The notes under the pieces: generated by a model
The model's database searches: none
The model's input: the letters and a program-made list of their open reading frames with translations, nothing else
Told to the model about the DNA's origin: nothing
Made by a program: the position numbers and the translations under genes
Source: Streptomycetaceae bacterium MP113-05
GTDB lineage: Bacteria; Actinomycetota; Actinomycetes; Streptomycetales; Streptomycetaceae
NCBI GenBank assembly: GCA_000497405.1
Contig: KI547049.1
Coordinates: 20,539 to 70,763, forward strand
Reading direction: 5' to 3'
Length of the DNA stretch: 50,225 nucleotides
Shown here: positions 15,979 through 24,711 of the stretch, in pieces
Layout: each line of letters begins with the position of its first letter
Numbering within the stretch: position 1 is the first letter of the stretch

Positions 15979-17082
15979 ATGAGCATCATGGAACGCATGC
16001 CTGCCGCCGGCGCCGCGACCCACCAGTGGCGCGGTGTCATCGAGGAGTACCGCGACCGGCTGTCCGTCGACGCCGGCACCGAGGTCGTCACCCTGCGGGA
16101 GGGCGGCACGCCGCTGGTCCCCGCCCGCCTGCTGTCCGCGGCCACCGGCTGTGACGTGCACCTGAAGGTCGAGGGCGCCAACCCGACCGGGTCCTTCAAG
16201 GACCGGGGCATGACGATGGCGATCACGCATGCCAAGGCGCGGGGGGCACAGGCGGTCATCTGCGCCTCCACCGGCAACACCAGCGCGTCCGCCGCCGCCT
16301 ACGCGGTGCGCGCCGGAATGGTGTGCGCGGTGCTGGTGCCGCAGGGCAAGATCGCACTGGGCAAGATGGGCCAGGCGCTGGTGCACGGGTCGAAGATCCT
16401 CCAGGTGGACGGCAACTTCGACGACTGCCTCAACCTCGCCCGCGGACTGTCCGAGAAGTACCCCGTGGCGTTGGTGAATTCGGTTAACCCCTCCCGGATC
16501 GAGGGTCAGAAGACGGCTGCCTTCGAGGTCGTCGACGCGCTCGGCGACGCACCTGACATCCACGTCCTTCCGGTGGGCAACGCCGGCAACATCACCGCCT
16601 ACTGGCGTGGTTACCGCGAGTACGCCGACCGGGCGACCGGCGGGCCCGCCACCCGCACGCCACGCATGTGGGGTTTCCAGGCGTCCGGCGCGGCCCCCAT
16701 CGTGAAGGGCGCACCGGTGGCGAACCCCAGCACGGTCGCCACCGCGATCCGCATCGGCAACCCCGCCTCCTGGACCCTCGCCGAGCAGGCGCGGGACGAG
16801 TCCGGCGGCTTCATCGAGTCGGTGACCGATCGCCAGATCCTGCGCGCCTACCGGTTGCTGGCAGCCGAGGAGGGCGTCTTCGTGGAGCCCGCGTCGGCCG
16901 CCTCGGTCGCGGGTCTGCTGCAGGCCGCGGAGCAGAACCGCGTCGACCCGGGGCAGCGGATCGTCTGCACCGTCACGGGCAACGGCCTCAAGGACCCGGA
17001 CTGGGCGGTGGCGGGAGCGCCGCAACCGATCGTCGTGCCGGTCGACGCGGACGCCGCCGCCGAACGGCTCGGGCTCGCCTGA
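15979..17082 (+). CDS. thrC: Threonine synthase
   Basis: 367 residues, the short actinobacterial type. Converts O-phosphohomoserine to threonine with PLP. PLP lysine in '[14 protein letters not shown]' near residue 70, '[16 protein letters not shown]', the phosphate-binding '[14 protein letters not shown]', and '[13 protein letters not shown]' at the C-terminus. ATG 15979 has GAGG close by and AGGGGAG further up; ATG 15988 is a second option. It follows hom by 76 nt. Confidence 0.96.
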   Translation: MSIMERMPAAGAATHQWRGVIEEYRDRLSVDAGTEVVTLREGGTPLVPARLLSAATGCDVHLKVEGANPTGSFKDRGMTMAITHAKARGAQAVICASTGNTSASAAAYAVRAGMVCAVLVPQGKIALGKMGQALVHGSKILQVDGNFDDCLNLARGLSEKYPVALVNSVNPSRIEGQKTAAFEVVDALGDAPDIHVLPVGNAGNITAYWRGYREYADRATGGPATRTPRMWGFQASGAAPIVKGAPVANPSTVATAIRIGNPASWTLAEQARDESGGFIESVTDRQILRAYRLLAAEEGVFVEPASAASVAGLLQAAEQNRVDPGQRIVCTVTGNGLKDPDWAVAGAPQPIVVPVDADAAAERLGLA

Positions 17083-17487
17083 CGCGGCGCGAACTCCCGC
17101 CGGACCCGTCGCGGCCCACGCGTACGGGTCAAGGCCGCAGGCCGGGTTTCGGCCACCGCCGGGAGGCACGCCCCCCAGGTCCGCGCCGCAGGTCGTCGGA
17201 GTGGGGAGCATGTACGGTGCCCCGACACGTACCGTGCGCCTCCCGTGTGCCCTGTGTCGCAGGTGAACCATCCTTCGATAGGCTGAGCTTCCACCCCTCC
17301 CACGCACGTGCGACGGAGGCAACGGTGTGTGGCTTCGTTGTCGGCACCCGGTGCGGCCGGGCAGGCGCGAAAGGCGCCTCGGTGCGTGGGGGACCGGCGT
17401 CGGCGCGCCGGGTGTCCCAGCACCACCCTTATGACGTCCCCACGTCGAGTACGTGAAGAAGAACCACACGAGGAGAGTCATCGGAAG
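17083..17487. other. 405-nt gap between thrC and thrB, probably a promoter region
   Basis: No gene is supported here. A TAGGCT hexamer at 17279-17284 looks like a -10 element but lacks a good -35. AGGAGAG (17470-17476) and GGAAG directly before the ATG can serve thrB. The length suggests thrB has its own promoter rather than reading through from thrC. Confidence 0.35.
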
Positions 17488-18420
17488 ATGGCCGGTCCCG
17501 CGTTCCGCGCAGCCGCCGTACGGGTGCGCGTCCCCGCCACCAGCGCCAATCTCGGCCCCGGTTACGACTCGATGGGCCTGGCACTGGGGCTGTACGACGA
17601 CGTGGTGGTCCGGGTCGCCGAATCCGGCCTGCACGTCGACATCGCAGGTGAAGGCGCGGCGACCCTGCCGCGGGACGAGGAACACCTGCTCGTGCGGTCC
17701 CTGCGCACCGCTTTCGACCTGCTCGGCGGGCAGCCGCGCGGCCTCGAGGTGGTGTGCGCCAACCGCATTCCGCACGGCCGCGGCCTCGGCTCCTCCTCCG
17801 CGGCGATCTGCGCGGGCATCGTCGCCGCCCGCGCGGTGACCACGGGCGGCGAAGGACGGCTGGACGAGCGCGCCATGCTGGAACTGGCCACCGAGATCGA
17901 GGGTCACCCGGACAACGTCGCGGCATGTCTCCTCGGCGGCCTCACCATCGCCTGGACGGAGGGCGGCTCCGCCCGCGCCGTACGCCTCGACCCGGCGGCC
18001 TCGGTCGTTCCGGTGGTCTTCGTGCCGGAGAAGCCGCTGCTCACCGAGACCGCGCGCGGGCTGCTGCCGCGTTCCGTCCCGCACGTCGACGCGGCCCAGA
18101 ATGCCGGTCGTTCCGCGCTGCTGGTCGAGGCGCTGACCCGGCGCCCCGAACTGCTGCTGCCCGCCACCGAGGACCGGCTGCACCAGGAGTACCGTGCGCC
18201 GGCCATGGAGGAGAGCATCGCGCTCGTCGCACGGTTGCGCGCGGACGGGGTGCCCGCGGTGATCTCGGGTGCGGGCCCGACCGTTCTGGCCTTCGCCGAC
18301 GGCGACGCGGCCGACAAGGTCGCCCGGCTGGCCGGAAGCCACTGGACGGCCAACCGGCTCGCCCTCGACGCGGCCGGGGCCGGCGTGCTGCCCCTGGAGA
18401 CGGGCGGCGCGTCGTCGTGA
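17488..18420 (+). CDS. thrB: Homoserine kinase (GHMP family)
   Basis: 310 residues. Phosphorylates homoserine to O-phosphohomoserine for thrC. GHMP features: N-terminal 'VRVPATSANLGPGYDSMGLA', the ATP-binding 'HGRGLGSSSAAICAGI' near residue 93, 'EIEGHPDNVAACLLGGL', and motif 3 'AVISGAGPTVLAF'. Start at ATG 17488 as described for the preceding gap. Length is close to the family average. Confidence 0.96.
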   Translation: MAGPAFRAAAVRVRVPATSANLGPGYDSMGLALGLYDDVVVRVAESGLHVDIAGEGAATLPRDEEHLLVRSLRTAFDLLGGQPRGLEVVCANRIPHGRGLGSSSAAICAGIVAARAVTTGGEGRLDERAMLELATEIEGHPDNVAACLLGGLTIAWTEGGSARAVRLDPAASVVPVVFVPEKPLLTETARGLLPRSVPHVDAAQNAGRSALLVEALTRRPELLLPATEDRLHQEYRAPAMEESIALVARLRADGVPAVISGAGPTVLAFADGDAADKVARLAGSHWTANRLALDAAGAGVLPLETGGASS

Positions 18421-18446
18421 GATCGGATTGCCGGTGAAGGAGAGGG

Positions 18447-18473
18447 GGAATGTTTGTTGGAGCCGGAAGTGTT
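18447..18473 (+). promoter_or_regulatory. Possible SigR-type promoter upstream of rho
   Basis: GGAAT (18447-18451), a 19-nt spacer, then GTT (18471-18473). The SigR consensus is GGAAT-N18-GTT, so the spacing is one base long. It overlaps a purine run that otherwise resembles a ribosome-binding site. Confidence 0.3.
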
Positions 18474-18520
18474 AACCTCGAGTCAGCACTTGCAGTCTCG
18501 CGGGTCGCGCCGACGATCCG

Positions 18521-18526
18521 TAGAGT
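18521..18526 (+). promoter_or_regulatory. TAGAGT -10 hexamer, candidate main rho promoter
   Basis: TAGAGT agrees with the Streptomyces TAgrnT -10 consensus. No convincing -35 is placed 17-18 nt upstream. Starting here would give rho a leader of about 270 nt. Confidence 0.35.
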
Positions 18527-18583
18527 GCAGTGCACGGTGTCCCTGTCAGGGACCACCTCTTCTTCCGGGAGCCCTCCTCACTG

Positions 18584-18671
18584 CATGAGCATCGTGCCGA
18601 GCAGTGCCGTGCACGCTCCGGAACCGGCGTGGTGGAGCAACGTCACCACCTCACGCCGAGCCATTGAATGA
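18584..18671 (+). CDS. Candidate 28-residue leader peptide upstream of rho
   Basis: An ATG at 18584 opens 28 codons ending in TGA (18669-18671), just before a hairpin at 18676-18702 and 134 nt before the rho start. It contains consecutive Trp codons and a basic 'TTSRRAIE' end. No strong Shine-Dalgarno is seen. rho genes in other bacteria are autoregulated through their leaders, so a leader ORF is plausible; nothing here proves translation. Confidence 0.25.
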
Positions 18672-18675
18672 TCTT

Positions 18676-18702
18676 CCCGCCGTACGTACAGGTACGGGCG
18701 GG
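18676..18702 (+). promoter_or_regulatory. Hairpin in the rho leader
   Basis: CCCGCCGTAC (18676-18685) pairs with GTACGGGCGGG (18692-18702), with one bulged G. It lies between the small leader ORF and the rho start and has no U-tract, so it is more likely regulatory than a terminator. Confidence 0.45.
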
Positions 18703-18805
18703 ACCACCGCCCCGGCCGGTCCGAAGGACGAGGGACCGCAGCCGGACAGCACGACCGGTCGCCGAGCCAGACAGGCCGACGCCCGCTCCCAGGGAAGGAC
18801 CCTTC

Positions 18806-20818
18806 GTGAGCGACACCACCGATCTGATGGGCGCCAACGCCGAGAGCGCGACGAGCGCGAACAGCGCCTCCAACGCGCCCGCCACGGACGCTCCCGCCGC
18901 TCCCAGGCGTCGGCGCTCGGGCACGGGGCTCGAGGGCATGGTCCTGGCCGAGCTTCAGCAGGTTGCCTCCGGCCTCGGTATCAGGGGCACTGCGCGCATG
19001 CGCAAGAGCCAGCTGATCGACGTCATCAAGGAGAAGCAGGCGGGTGGCGGTTCCGCCGCCCCCGCGTCCGCCGACGTCAAGAAGACCGCGGACGTCCCTG
19101 CCGGCGCCGCCGACTCCGGCGAGAGCAAGCCGAAGCGCCGCACCACCTCGCGCGCCCGAACGGGCGACACCGCGGCGCGCGACGGGGACGACACCACCGC
19201 CGACCAGCAGGTCGGCATTCCCGTCCAGGGCGCCGATGAGCGTCCGGGCCGCCGTACCCGCGCCGAGGCCGCCGCCGAGAGCGCTGCGGAAACGTCCGGG
19301 GGGCGCAACGACGCGTCGAAGCAGGACGGCAGGGACCACCACGGCCGGGACGCCCAGTCCGGCCAGGGCAACGACGGCGGTCAGCAGAACCAGGGCGGCA
19401 AGGGCGGTCGCCAGCAGCAGGACGGCCGTCAGCAGCAGGACGGTCGCCAGCAGGACCGTCCGTCCAAGCGTGAGCGGCAGCGTGACCGTCAGCGGGGCAA
19501 CAAGGGCCCCGAGGGTGGCGGTCAGCAGAACCAGGGCGGCGGCAACCGCCGGGACGACGGCTTCGACGACGACGGCAGTGGCCGCAGAGGCCGTCGGGGC
19601 CGTTACCGCGACCGCCGCGGCAGGCGTGGCCGTGACGACTTCGGCGGCCCGGAGCCGCAGGTCGCCGAGGACGACGTCCTGATCCCCGTCGCCGGCATCC
19701 TCGACATCCTCGACAACTACGCGTTCGTGCGCACCTCCGGTTACCTGCCGGGCCCGAACGACGTGTACGTCTCGCTGGCGCAGGTTCGGAAGAACGGCCT
19801 CCGCAAGGGCGACCACGTCACCGGCGCCGTGCGCCAGCCGCGTGAGGGCGAGCGGCGCGAGAAGTTCAACGCGCTGGTCCGTCTCGACTCCGTGAACGGC
19901 GTCGCGCCGGACGGGGGCGGCGGCAAGGGCCGTGCCGAGTTCACCAAGCTCACCCCGCTCTACCCGCAGGAGCGGCTGCACCTGGAGACCGACCCGGGCG
20001 CGCTGACCACGCGGATCATCGACATGGTCTCGCCGATCGGCAAGGGGCAGCGCGGCCTGATCGTGGCCCCGCCGAAGACCGGTAAGACCATGATCATGCA
20101 GGCGATCGCCAACGCGATCACCACCAACAACCCCGAGTGCCATCTGATGGTCGTCCTCGTCGACGAGCGGCCGGAGGAGGTCACCGACATGCAGCGGTCG
20201 GTGAAGGGCGAGATCATCTCCTCGACCTTCGACCGTCCGGCCGAGGACCACACCACGGTCGCCGAGCTGGCCATCGAGCGCGCCAAGCGCCTCGTGGAGC
20301 TGGGACACGACGTGGTGGTGCTGCTCGACTCGATCACCCGCCTGGGCCGCGCGTACAACCTCGCCGCTCCGGCGTCGGGGCGCATCCTGTCCGGCGGTGT
20401 CGACTCGACCGCTCTGTACCCGCCGAAGAAGTTCTTCGGCGCCGCGCGGAACATCGAGGACGGCGGCTCCCTGACGATCGTCGCCACGGCCATGGTGGAG
20501 ACCGGATCCCGCATGGACGAGGTGATCTTCGAGGAGTTCAAGGGCACCGGCAACATGGAGCTCAAGCTCGACCGCAAGCTCTCCGACAAGCGGATCTTCC
20601 CCGCCGTGGACGTGGACGCCTCCGGCACCCGTAAGGAGGAGATCCTGATGGGCGCCGACGAGCTCGCCGTCGTGTGGAAGCTCCGCCGGGTGCTGCACGC
20701 GCTGGACCAGCAGCAGGCGGTCGAGCTGCTTCTGGACAAGATGAAGCGGACGAAGTCCAACGCGGAGTTCCTCCTGCAGATCCAGAAGACGACGCCCACG
20801 CCGAACGGCGGTGACTGA
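18806..20818 (+). CDS. rho: Transcription termination factor Rho with long disordered insertion
   Basis: 670 residues against ~420 in E. coli. The GTG at 18806 follows AGGGAAGGA. Residues ~35-75 are the Rho N-terminal helical domain ('LEGMVLAELQQVASGLGIRG'). Residues ~80-290 are an insertion rich in Gln, Arg, Asn, Gly and Asp with tandem repeats, the type found in actinobacterial Rho. The RNA-binding OB-fold follows ('GILDILDNYAFVRTSGYL'). The RecA-like ATPase has Walker A 'APPKTGKTMIMQ' near 422, Walker B 'VVVLLDSITRLGRAYN' and the R/Q loops. It is a hexameric RNA-dependent helicase ending untranslated transcripts. The long leader is described separately. Confidence 0.97.
   Translation: MSDTTDLMGANAESATSANSASNAPATDAPAAPRRRRSGTGLEGMVLAELQQVASGLGIRGTARMRKSQLIDVIKEKQAGGGSAAPASADVKKTADVPAGAADSGESKPKRRTTSRARTGDTAARDGDDTTADQQVGIPVQGADERPGRRTRAEAAAESAAETSGGRNDASKQDGRDHHGRDAQSGQGNDGGQQNQGGKGGRQQQDGRQQQDGRQQDRPSKRERQRDRQRGNKGPEGGGQQNQGGGNRRDDGFDDDGSGRRGRRGRYRDRRGRRGRDDFGGPEPQVAEDDVLIPVAGILDILDNYAFVRTSGYLPGPNDVYVSLAQVRKNGLRKGDHVTGAVRQPREGERREKFNALVRLDSVNGVAPDGGGGKGRAEFTKLTPLYPQERLHLETDPGALTTRIIDMVSPIGKGQRGLIVAPPKTGKTMIMQAIANAITTNNPECHLMVVLVDERPEEVTDMQRSVKGEIISSTFDRPAEDHTTVAELAIERAKRLVELGHDVVVLLDSITRLGRAYNLAAPASGRILSGGVDSTALYPPKKFFGAARNIEDGGSLTIVATAMVETGSRMDEVIFEEFKGTGNMELKLDRKLSDKRIFPAVDVDASGTRKEEILMGADELAVVWKLRRVLHALDQQQAVELLLDKMKRTKSNAEFLLQIQKTTPTPNGGD
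19406..19456 (+). repeat. Tandem repeat inside rho encoding a Gln/Arg/Asp tract
   Basis: Two 18-bp units (GGTCGCCAGCAGCAGGAC and a variant, 19406-19441) and a shortened third (19442-19456) encode repeated 'GRQQQD'. A related stretch encoding 'GGQQNQGG' occurs on both sides (near 19378 and 19516). Such in-frame repeats can change length by slippage without breaking the gene. Confidence 0.8.
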
Positions 20819-20868
20819 CCGGGGCTGCCCCCCGACCGCGCCGGCGCCACCTTCGGGTCGGCGCCCCC

Positions 20869-20898
20869 GGCCCGCCCCTGCTTCTGCGGGGGCGGGCC
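20869..20898 (+). terminator. Terminator after rho
   Basis: GGCCCGCCCC (20869-20878) pairs with GGGGCGGGCC (20889-20898) around a 10-nt loop, 50 nt after the rho stop. A second GC-rich stem (GGCGCC arms) precedes it. Confidence 0.65.
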
Positions 20899-21047
20899 GC
20901 TTGCCGCGCTCCCGCCGCTGCGTACGGCCGTGAGATGCGCGTCGCCCCAGGAACGGGCACTCGGGGGAAAACCCGTCGGCGTGCACCCGGAGGACCGGGG
21001 TACCCGCCCCGTTCGCACGACGCCGAACGGGAGGAGTACCTCGCGCG

Positions 21048-22157
21048 ATGGCGGAGCAGGAGCAGGAACCGACGGTCCCCGCCGGTGCCCGCGGGGGGCA
21101 CCGGCGCAGGCGACGCGCCCTCGTCGCCGCTTCCTGGACGGTCGCCGCGGCACTTCTCCTGGGTGCCGCGGGGCTCGGCTTCGTCTATTTCACGCTCGAC
21201 GGAAACATCGCCGGCGTCGACATCGACGCCCGGCTCGGCAGCGACCGTCCCGAGGACATGCCGCACGGATCCGTCGACATCCTCGTCCTCGGCTCCGACT
21301 CCCGGGCGGGCGAGAACGACGAGTACGGCGACGACGACGGCTCCGCCCGCTCGGACACGGCCATGATCGTGCACGTCAACGAGGCTCACGACCGGGCGAC
21401 GATCATCTCCGTGCCACGGGACACCCTGGTCAGCCGCCCGGCCTGCCGGAAAGCGGACGGCACCCGGGTGCCCGCGGCCGAGGAGGTGATGTTCAACGAG
21501 GCCTACCAGGCCGGCGGCCCGGCCTGCGCGGTGAAGACCGTCGAGGCGATCACCGACATCCGCATGGACCACTATCTCGAGGTGGACTTCGCCGGGTTCA
21601 AGGAGCTGGTGGACACGCTCGGCGGCGTCCGGATCACCCTGCGCGAGCCCGTGCGGGACGCGGACAGTCATCTCGACCTGACCGCAGGCCCCCACAACCT
21701 CGACGGCGAACAGTCGCTCGCCCTGGTTCGCACCCGGCACGCGATCGGCAACGGCAGCGACCTGGGCCGGATACAGCTCCAGCACGCGTTCCTGCGCGCA
21801 CTGCTCGGCAAGGTCGACGACATCGGGCTGTTCGGCGACCCGGCGATGCTGTACGACCTCGCCGACACGGCGACCTCAGCCGTCACCACGGACACCGGGC
21901 TGGACTCCGCAGCCGACCTGCTCGGCCTCGCGAAGCTGCTCGAGGACATCGAGTCCGGCCGGATCGACATGATCACGATGCCCGTCCGCTACGACCCGAA
22001 GGATGCGAACCGCGTCCTGCCGCTTCCGGGCAGGACCGACCAGGTGTGGAACGCCCTGCGCGCCGACCGGCCGGTCCCGGAGTCCGCCACCGAGGGCGGC
22101 GCCGGTGCCGACAGCGACGCCGACGTCGTACGCCCCTCGACGGGGGAGCGCGGGTAG
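21048..22157 (+). CDS. LytR-CpsA-Psr (LCP) family protein
   Basis: 369 residues. Arg-rich cytoplasmic N-terminus ('GGHRRRRR'), one membrane span at ~27-48, then the extracellular LCP domain: 'VDILVLGSDSRAGEND' with the Asp/Arg pair that binds the polyprenyl pyrophosphate, 'ARSDTAMIVHV', 'TIISVPRDTLV', and 'QSLALVRTRHAIGNGSDLGR' with conserved arginines. LCP enzymes transfer glycopolymers such as teichoic or teichuronic acid from undecaprenyl carriers to peptidoglycan. The C-terminal ~30 residues are a disordered acidic tail. GGAGG lies 14 nt before the ATG, which is long. Confidence 0.92.
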   Translation: MAEQEQEPTVPAGARGGHRRRRRALVAASWTVAAALLLGAAGLGFVYFTLDGNIAGVDIDARLGSDRPEDMPHGSVDILVLGSDSRAGENDEYGDDDGSARSDTAMIVHVNEAHDRATIISVPRDTLVSRPACRKADGTRVPAAEEVMFNEAYQAGGPACAVKTVEAITDIRMDHYLEVDFAGFKELVDTLGGVRITLREPVRDADSHLDLTAGPHNLDGEQSLALVRTRHAIGNGSDLGRIQLQHAFLRALLGKVDDIGLFGDPAMLYDLADTATSAVTTDTGLDSAADLLGLAKLLEDIESGRIDMITMPVRYDPKDANRVLPLPGRTDQVWNALRADRPVPESATEGGAGADSDADVVRPSTGERG

Positions 22158-22220
22158 CGCGAGGGCGGCGCGCTCCGGATGGATACGTCCCGGCGCCGAG
22201 TGCTCCGGAGGGGCCGTGCG

Positions 22221-22246
22221 GGAATACCGGGCGCCGTCACCCCGTT
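22221..22246 (+). promoter_or_regulatory. SigR-type promoter upstream of rpmE
   Basis: GGAAT (22221-22225), exactly 18 nt, then GTT (22244-22246): an exact match to the Streptomyces SigR consensus for the disulfide-stress response, about 100 nt before the rpmE start. The S. coelicolor SigR regulon is known to include ribosomal protein L31, which supports the call. Confidence 0.75.
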
Positions 22247-22349
22247 TTGTTCAGGTGCGGCCAGTAGTGGCAGACTGGTACGTCGGCCCCGGTTCACGTG
22301 ACGCAACTCCGTGTCCCGACCCGGCGCCCTCCCGAACCTAGGAGCGACC

Positions 22350-22574
22350 TTGAAGCGCGACATCCACCCGGAGTACACCGAGACCCAGGTCAGCTGCACC
22401 TGCGGCGCCTCGTTCACCACGCGTAGCACCATGTCCGGCGGCAGCATCCGCGCGGACATCTGCTCGGAGTGCCACCCGTTCTACACGGGCAAGCAGAAGA
22501 TCCTCGACACCGGTGGCCGCGTGGCCCGCTTCGAGGCCCGTTTCGGCAAGAGCGCCGGGTCCGGCAAGAAGTAG
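22350..22574 (+). CDS. rpmE: 50S ribosomal protein L31, zinc-binding type
   Basis: 74 residues. A TTG start at 22350 with AGGAG 5 nt upstream gives the canonical 'MKRDIHPEY' N-terminus. Four metal ligands are visible, in 'VSCTCGASF' and '[14 protein letters not shown]', so this is the zinc-containing (C+) form as opposed to the Zur-controlled zinc-free paralogue. Its cysteines can lose zinc under thiol oxidation, which connects with the SigR promoter upstream. A strong terminator follows. Confidence 0.97.
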   Translation: MKRDIHPEYTETQVSCTCGASFTTRSTMSGGSIRADICSECHPFYTGKQKILDTGGRVARFEARFGKSAGSGKK

Positions 22575-22584
22575 CGACCCGACA

Positions 22585-22628
22585 GCGCCGGTCCCCGGCC
22601 GCCTCTGCGCAGGCGGCCGGACCGGCGC
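22585..22628 (+). terminator. Terminator after rpmE
   Basis: Nested stem: GCGCCGGTCC (22585-22594) with GGACCGGCGC (22619-22628), and inside it GGCCGCCT with AGGCGGCC around a CTGCGC loop; T-rich TTCGTCGTTT follows. One of the clearest intrinsic terminators in the window. Confidence 0.85.
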
Positions 22629-22705
22629 TTCGTCGTTTCAGCGGCTCCTGGCACACGCCACGTCCGCGACAGCACCGGGCCCACTCCCAGACAAGGAACC
22701 AGCCG

Positions 22706-23794
22706 ATGTTCGAGGCGGTCGAGGAACTGATCGGCGAACACGCCGACCTCGAGAAGCAGCTCGCCGACCCGGCGGTGCACGCCGACCAGGCGCGCGCCCG
22801 CAGGCTCAACAAGCGCTACGCGGAGCTCACCCCGATCATCGGCGCCTACCGCGCCTGGCGGCAGAACGACGACGACATCGGCACCGCGCGCGAGCTCGCC
22901 GCCGACGACTCCGACTTCGCCGCCGAGGTCAAGGAACTCGAGGCGGCCCGTGAAGGGCTCACCGAGCGGCTCCGCCTGCTGCTGGTCCCGCGTGACCCCG
23001 GCGACGAGAAGGACGTCATCCTCGAGATCAAGGCCGGAGAGGGCGGCGACGAGTCCGCGCTCTTCGCCGGCGACCTGCTGCGCATGTACCTGCGCTACGC
23101 CGAGCGCACCGGCTGGAAGACCGAGATGATCCAGTCCAACGAGTCCGATCTCGGCGGCTACAAGGACGTCCAGATCGCCGTCAAGGCCCGCAGATCCCCC
23201 GCCGGGGGTGCCGGCGAGACCGGGCAGGGCGTGTGGGCGCGGATGAAGTTCGAGGGCGGCGTGCACCGCGTGCAGCGGGTGCCCGCCACCGAATCGCAGG
23301 GCCGCATCCACACCTCGGCGGCCGGCGTGCTGGTACTTCCCGAGGCCGAGGACGTCGACGTCGAGGTCAACGCGAACGACCTCCGTATCGACGTCTACCG
23401 GTCCTCCGGTCCCGGAGGCCAGTCGGTCAACACCACCGACTCCGCAGTGCGCATCACCCACGAGCCGACCGGCATCGTCGTCTCCTGCCAGAACGAGAAG
23501 AGCCAGCTCCAGAACAAGGAGCAGGCGCTCCGTATCCTGCGTGCCCGGCTGCTGGCCGCCGCCCAGGAGGAGGCGGACAAGGAGGCGTCGAACGCCCGGC
23601 GCAGCCAGGTCCGCACCGTGGACCGCTCCGAGCGCATCCGGACGTACAACTTCCCGGAGAACCGCATCTCCGACCACCGGGTGGGCTTCAAGGCCTACAA
23701 CCTCGACCAGGTGCTCGACGGCGACCTGGACCCCGTCATCCAGGCCTGCGTCGACGCGGACTCCGCTGCCAAGCTGGCAGACTCGCAGAGTTGA
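22706..23794 (+). CDS. prfA: Peptide chain release factor 1
   Basis: 362 residues. Recognises UAA and UAG and triggers peptide release. The codon-reading PxT motif appears as '[15 protein letters not shown]', and the catalytic GGQ in '[17 protein letters not shown]' near residue 240. AAGGAA precedes ATG 22706. It starts an operon with prmC, sua5 and the phosphatase-like gene. Confidence 0.97.
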   Translation: MFEAVEELIGEHADLEKQLADPAVHADQARARRLNKRYAELTPIIGAYRAWRQNDDDIGTARELAADDSDFAAEVKELEAAREGLTERLRLLLVPRDPGDEKDVILEIKAGEGGDESALFAGDLLRMYLRYAERTGWKTEMIQSNESDLGGYKDVQIAVKARRSPAGGAGETGQGVWARMKFEGGVHRVQRVPATESQGRIHTSAAGVLVLPEAEDVDVEVNANDLRIDVYRSSGPGGQSVNTTDSAVRITHEPTGIVVSCQNEKSQLQNKEQALRILRARLLAAAQEEADKEASNARRSQVRTVDRSERIRTYNFPENRISDHRVGFKAYNLDQVLDGDLDPVIQACVDADSAAKLADSQS

Positions 23795-23826
23795 CCGAGC
23801 AGTCCCCGCGAGGAGGACCGAAGGAA

Positions 23827-24708
23827 GTGCAGCCAGCCCCCGGGGCCCCGAGCCCCCGCTCCCGTCCGGTGCTGCTCGCCGAGGTGGCGCAGGCCACCCA
23901 GCGCCTCGCCGACGCCGGCGTGCCCTCGCCGCGGTTCGACGCCGAGGAGCTCGCCGCCTACGTGCACGGTGTCAAGCGCGGCGAACTCCACCGTGTGGCC
24001 GACGCCGACTTCGACGCCCGGTACTGGGAGGCCACCGCACGCCGTGAGGCCCGCGAGCCGCTGCAGCACATCACCGGTCGCGCCTTCTTCCGCTACCTCG
24101 AACTCCAGGTGGGCCCCGGAGTCTTCGTGCCGCGTCCGGAGACCGAGTCCGTCGTCGGCTGGGCGATAGACGCCGTGCGCGCCATGGACGTGGCCGAGCC
24201 GTTGATCGTGGACCTGTGCACCGGGTCGGGCGCGGTCGCGCTCGCCCTCGCGCAGGAGGTTCCCCGCTCCCGCGTGCACGCCGTGGAACTGGACGAGGGC
24301 GCGCACGGCTGGGCGGCGAAGAACGTCGAGGGCAGCCGCGTCACCCTGCACCACGGCGACGCCCTGCGTGCGCTCCCCGAACTCGACGGCCAGGTCGACC
24401 TCGTCATCTCCAACCCGCCCTACATCCCGCTCACCGAGTGGGAGTATGTGACCCCGGAGGCCCGCGACCACGACCCGTCTCTCGCGTTGTTCTCCGGGGA
24501 GGACGGACTCGACGTCATCCGCGGCCTGGAACGCACGGCACACCGTCTGCTGAGGCCCGGCGGCGTCGTCGTGGTCGAGCACGCCGACACCCAGGGCGGA
24601 CAGGTCCCGTGGATATTCGCCGAGGACCGCGGCTGGGCGGACGCCGCCGACCACCCCGACCTCAACAACCGTCCGCGATTCGCCACTGCCCGCCGGGAGG
24701 TGCCCTGA
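23827..24708 (+). CDS. prmC: Release factor glutamine N5-methyltransferase
   Basis: 293 residues from GTG 23827 (AGGAGG at 23810-23815); an in-frame TTG overlapping the prfA stop (23791) lacks a ribosome-binding site. PrmC uses S-adenosylmethionine to methylate the GGQ glutamine of release factors, here the product of the gene just upstream. SAM-binding 'IVDLCTGSGAVALALA' near residue 130, the catalytic 'VISNPPYIPL' near 195, and the N-terminal helical domain for release-factor binding ('REPLQHITGRAFF'). Confidence 0.94.
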   Translation: MQPAPGAPSPRSRPVLLAEVAQATQRLADAGVPSPRFDAEELAAYVHGVKRGELHRVADADFDARYWEATARREAREPLQHITGRAFFRYLELQVGPGVFVPRPETESVVGWAIDAVRAMDVAEPLIVDLCTGSGAVALALAQEVPRSRVHAVELDEGAHGWAAKNVEGSRVTLHHGDALRALPELDGQVDLVISNPPYIPLTEWEYVTPEARDHDPSLALFSGEDGLDVIRGLERTAHRLLRPGGVVVVEHADTQGGQVPWIFAEDRGWADAADHPDLNNRPRFATARREVP

Positions 24709-24711
24709 CAC

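Noticed and set aside
15880..18342. Very long minus-strand open frame opposite thrC and thrB
   Set aside because: A shadow of GC-rich codon bias on the opposite strand; no domain, start or ribosome-binding site, and the plus-strand genes are certain.
18450..18671. 73-codon ORF upstream of rho with a purine tract before its ATG
   Set aside because: The purine tract doubles as a SigR-like -35, and the ORF start lies before the likely promoter -10; only its last 28 codons would be in the leader.
18578..20986. 802-codon minus-strand frame opposite rho
   Set aside because: Low-complexity mirror of the Rho insertion and ATPase; no recognisable protein features.
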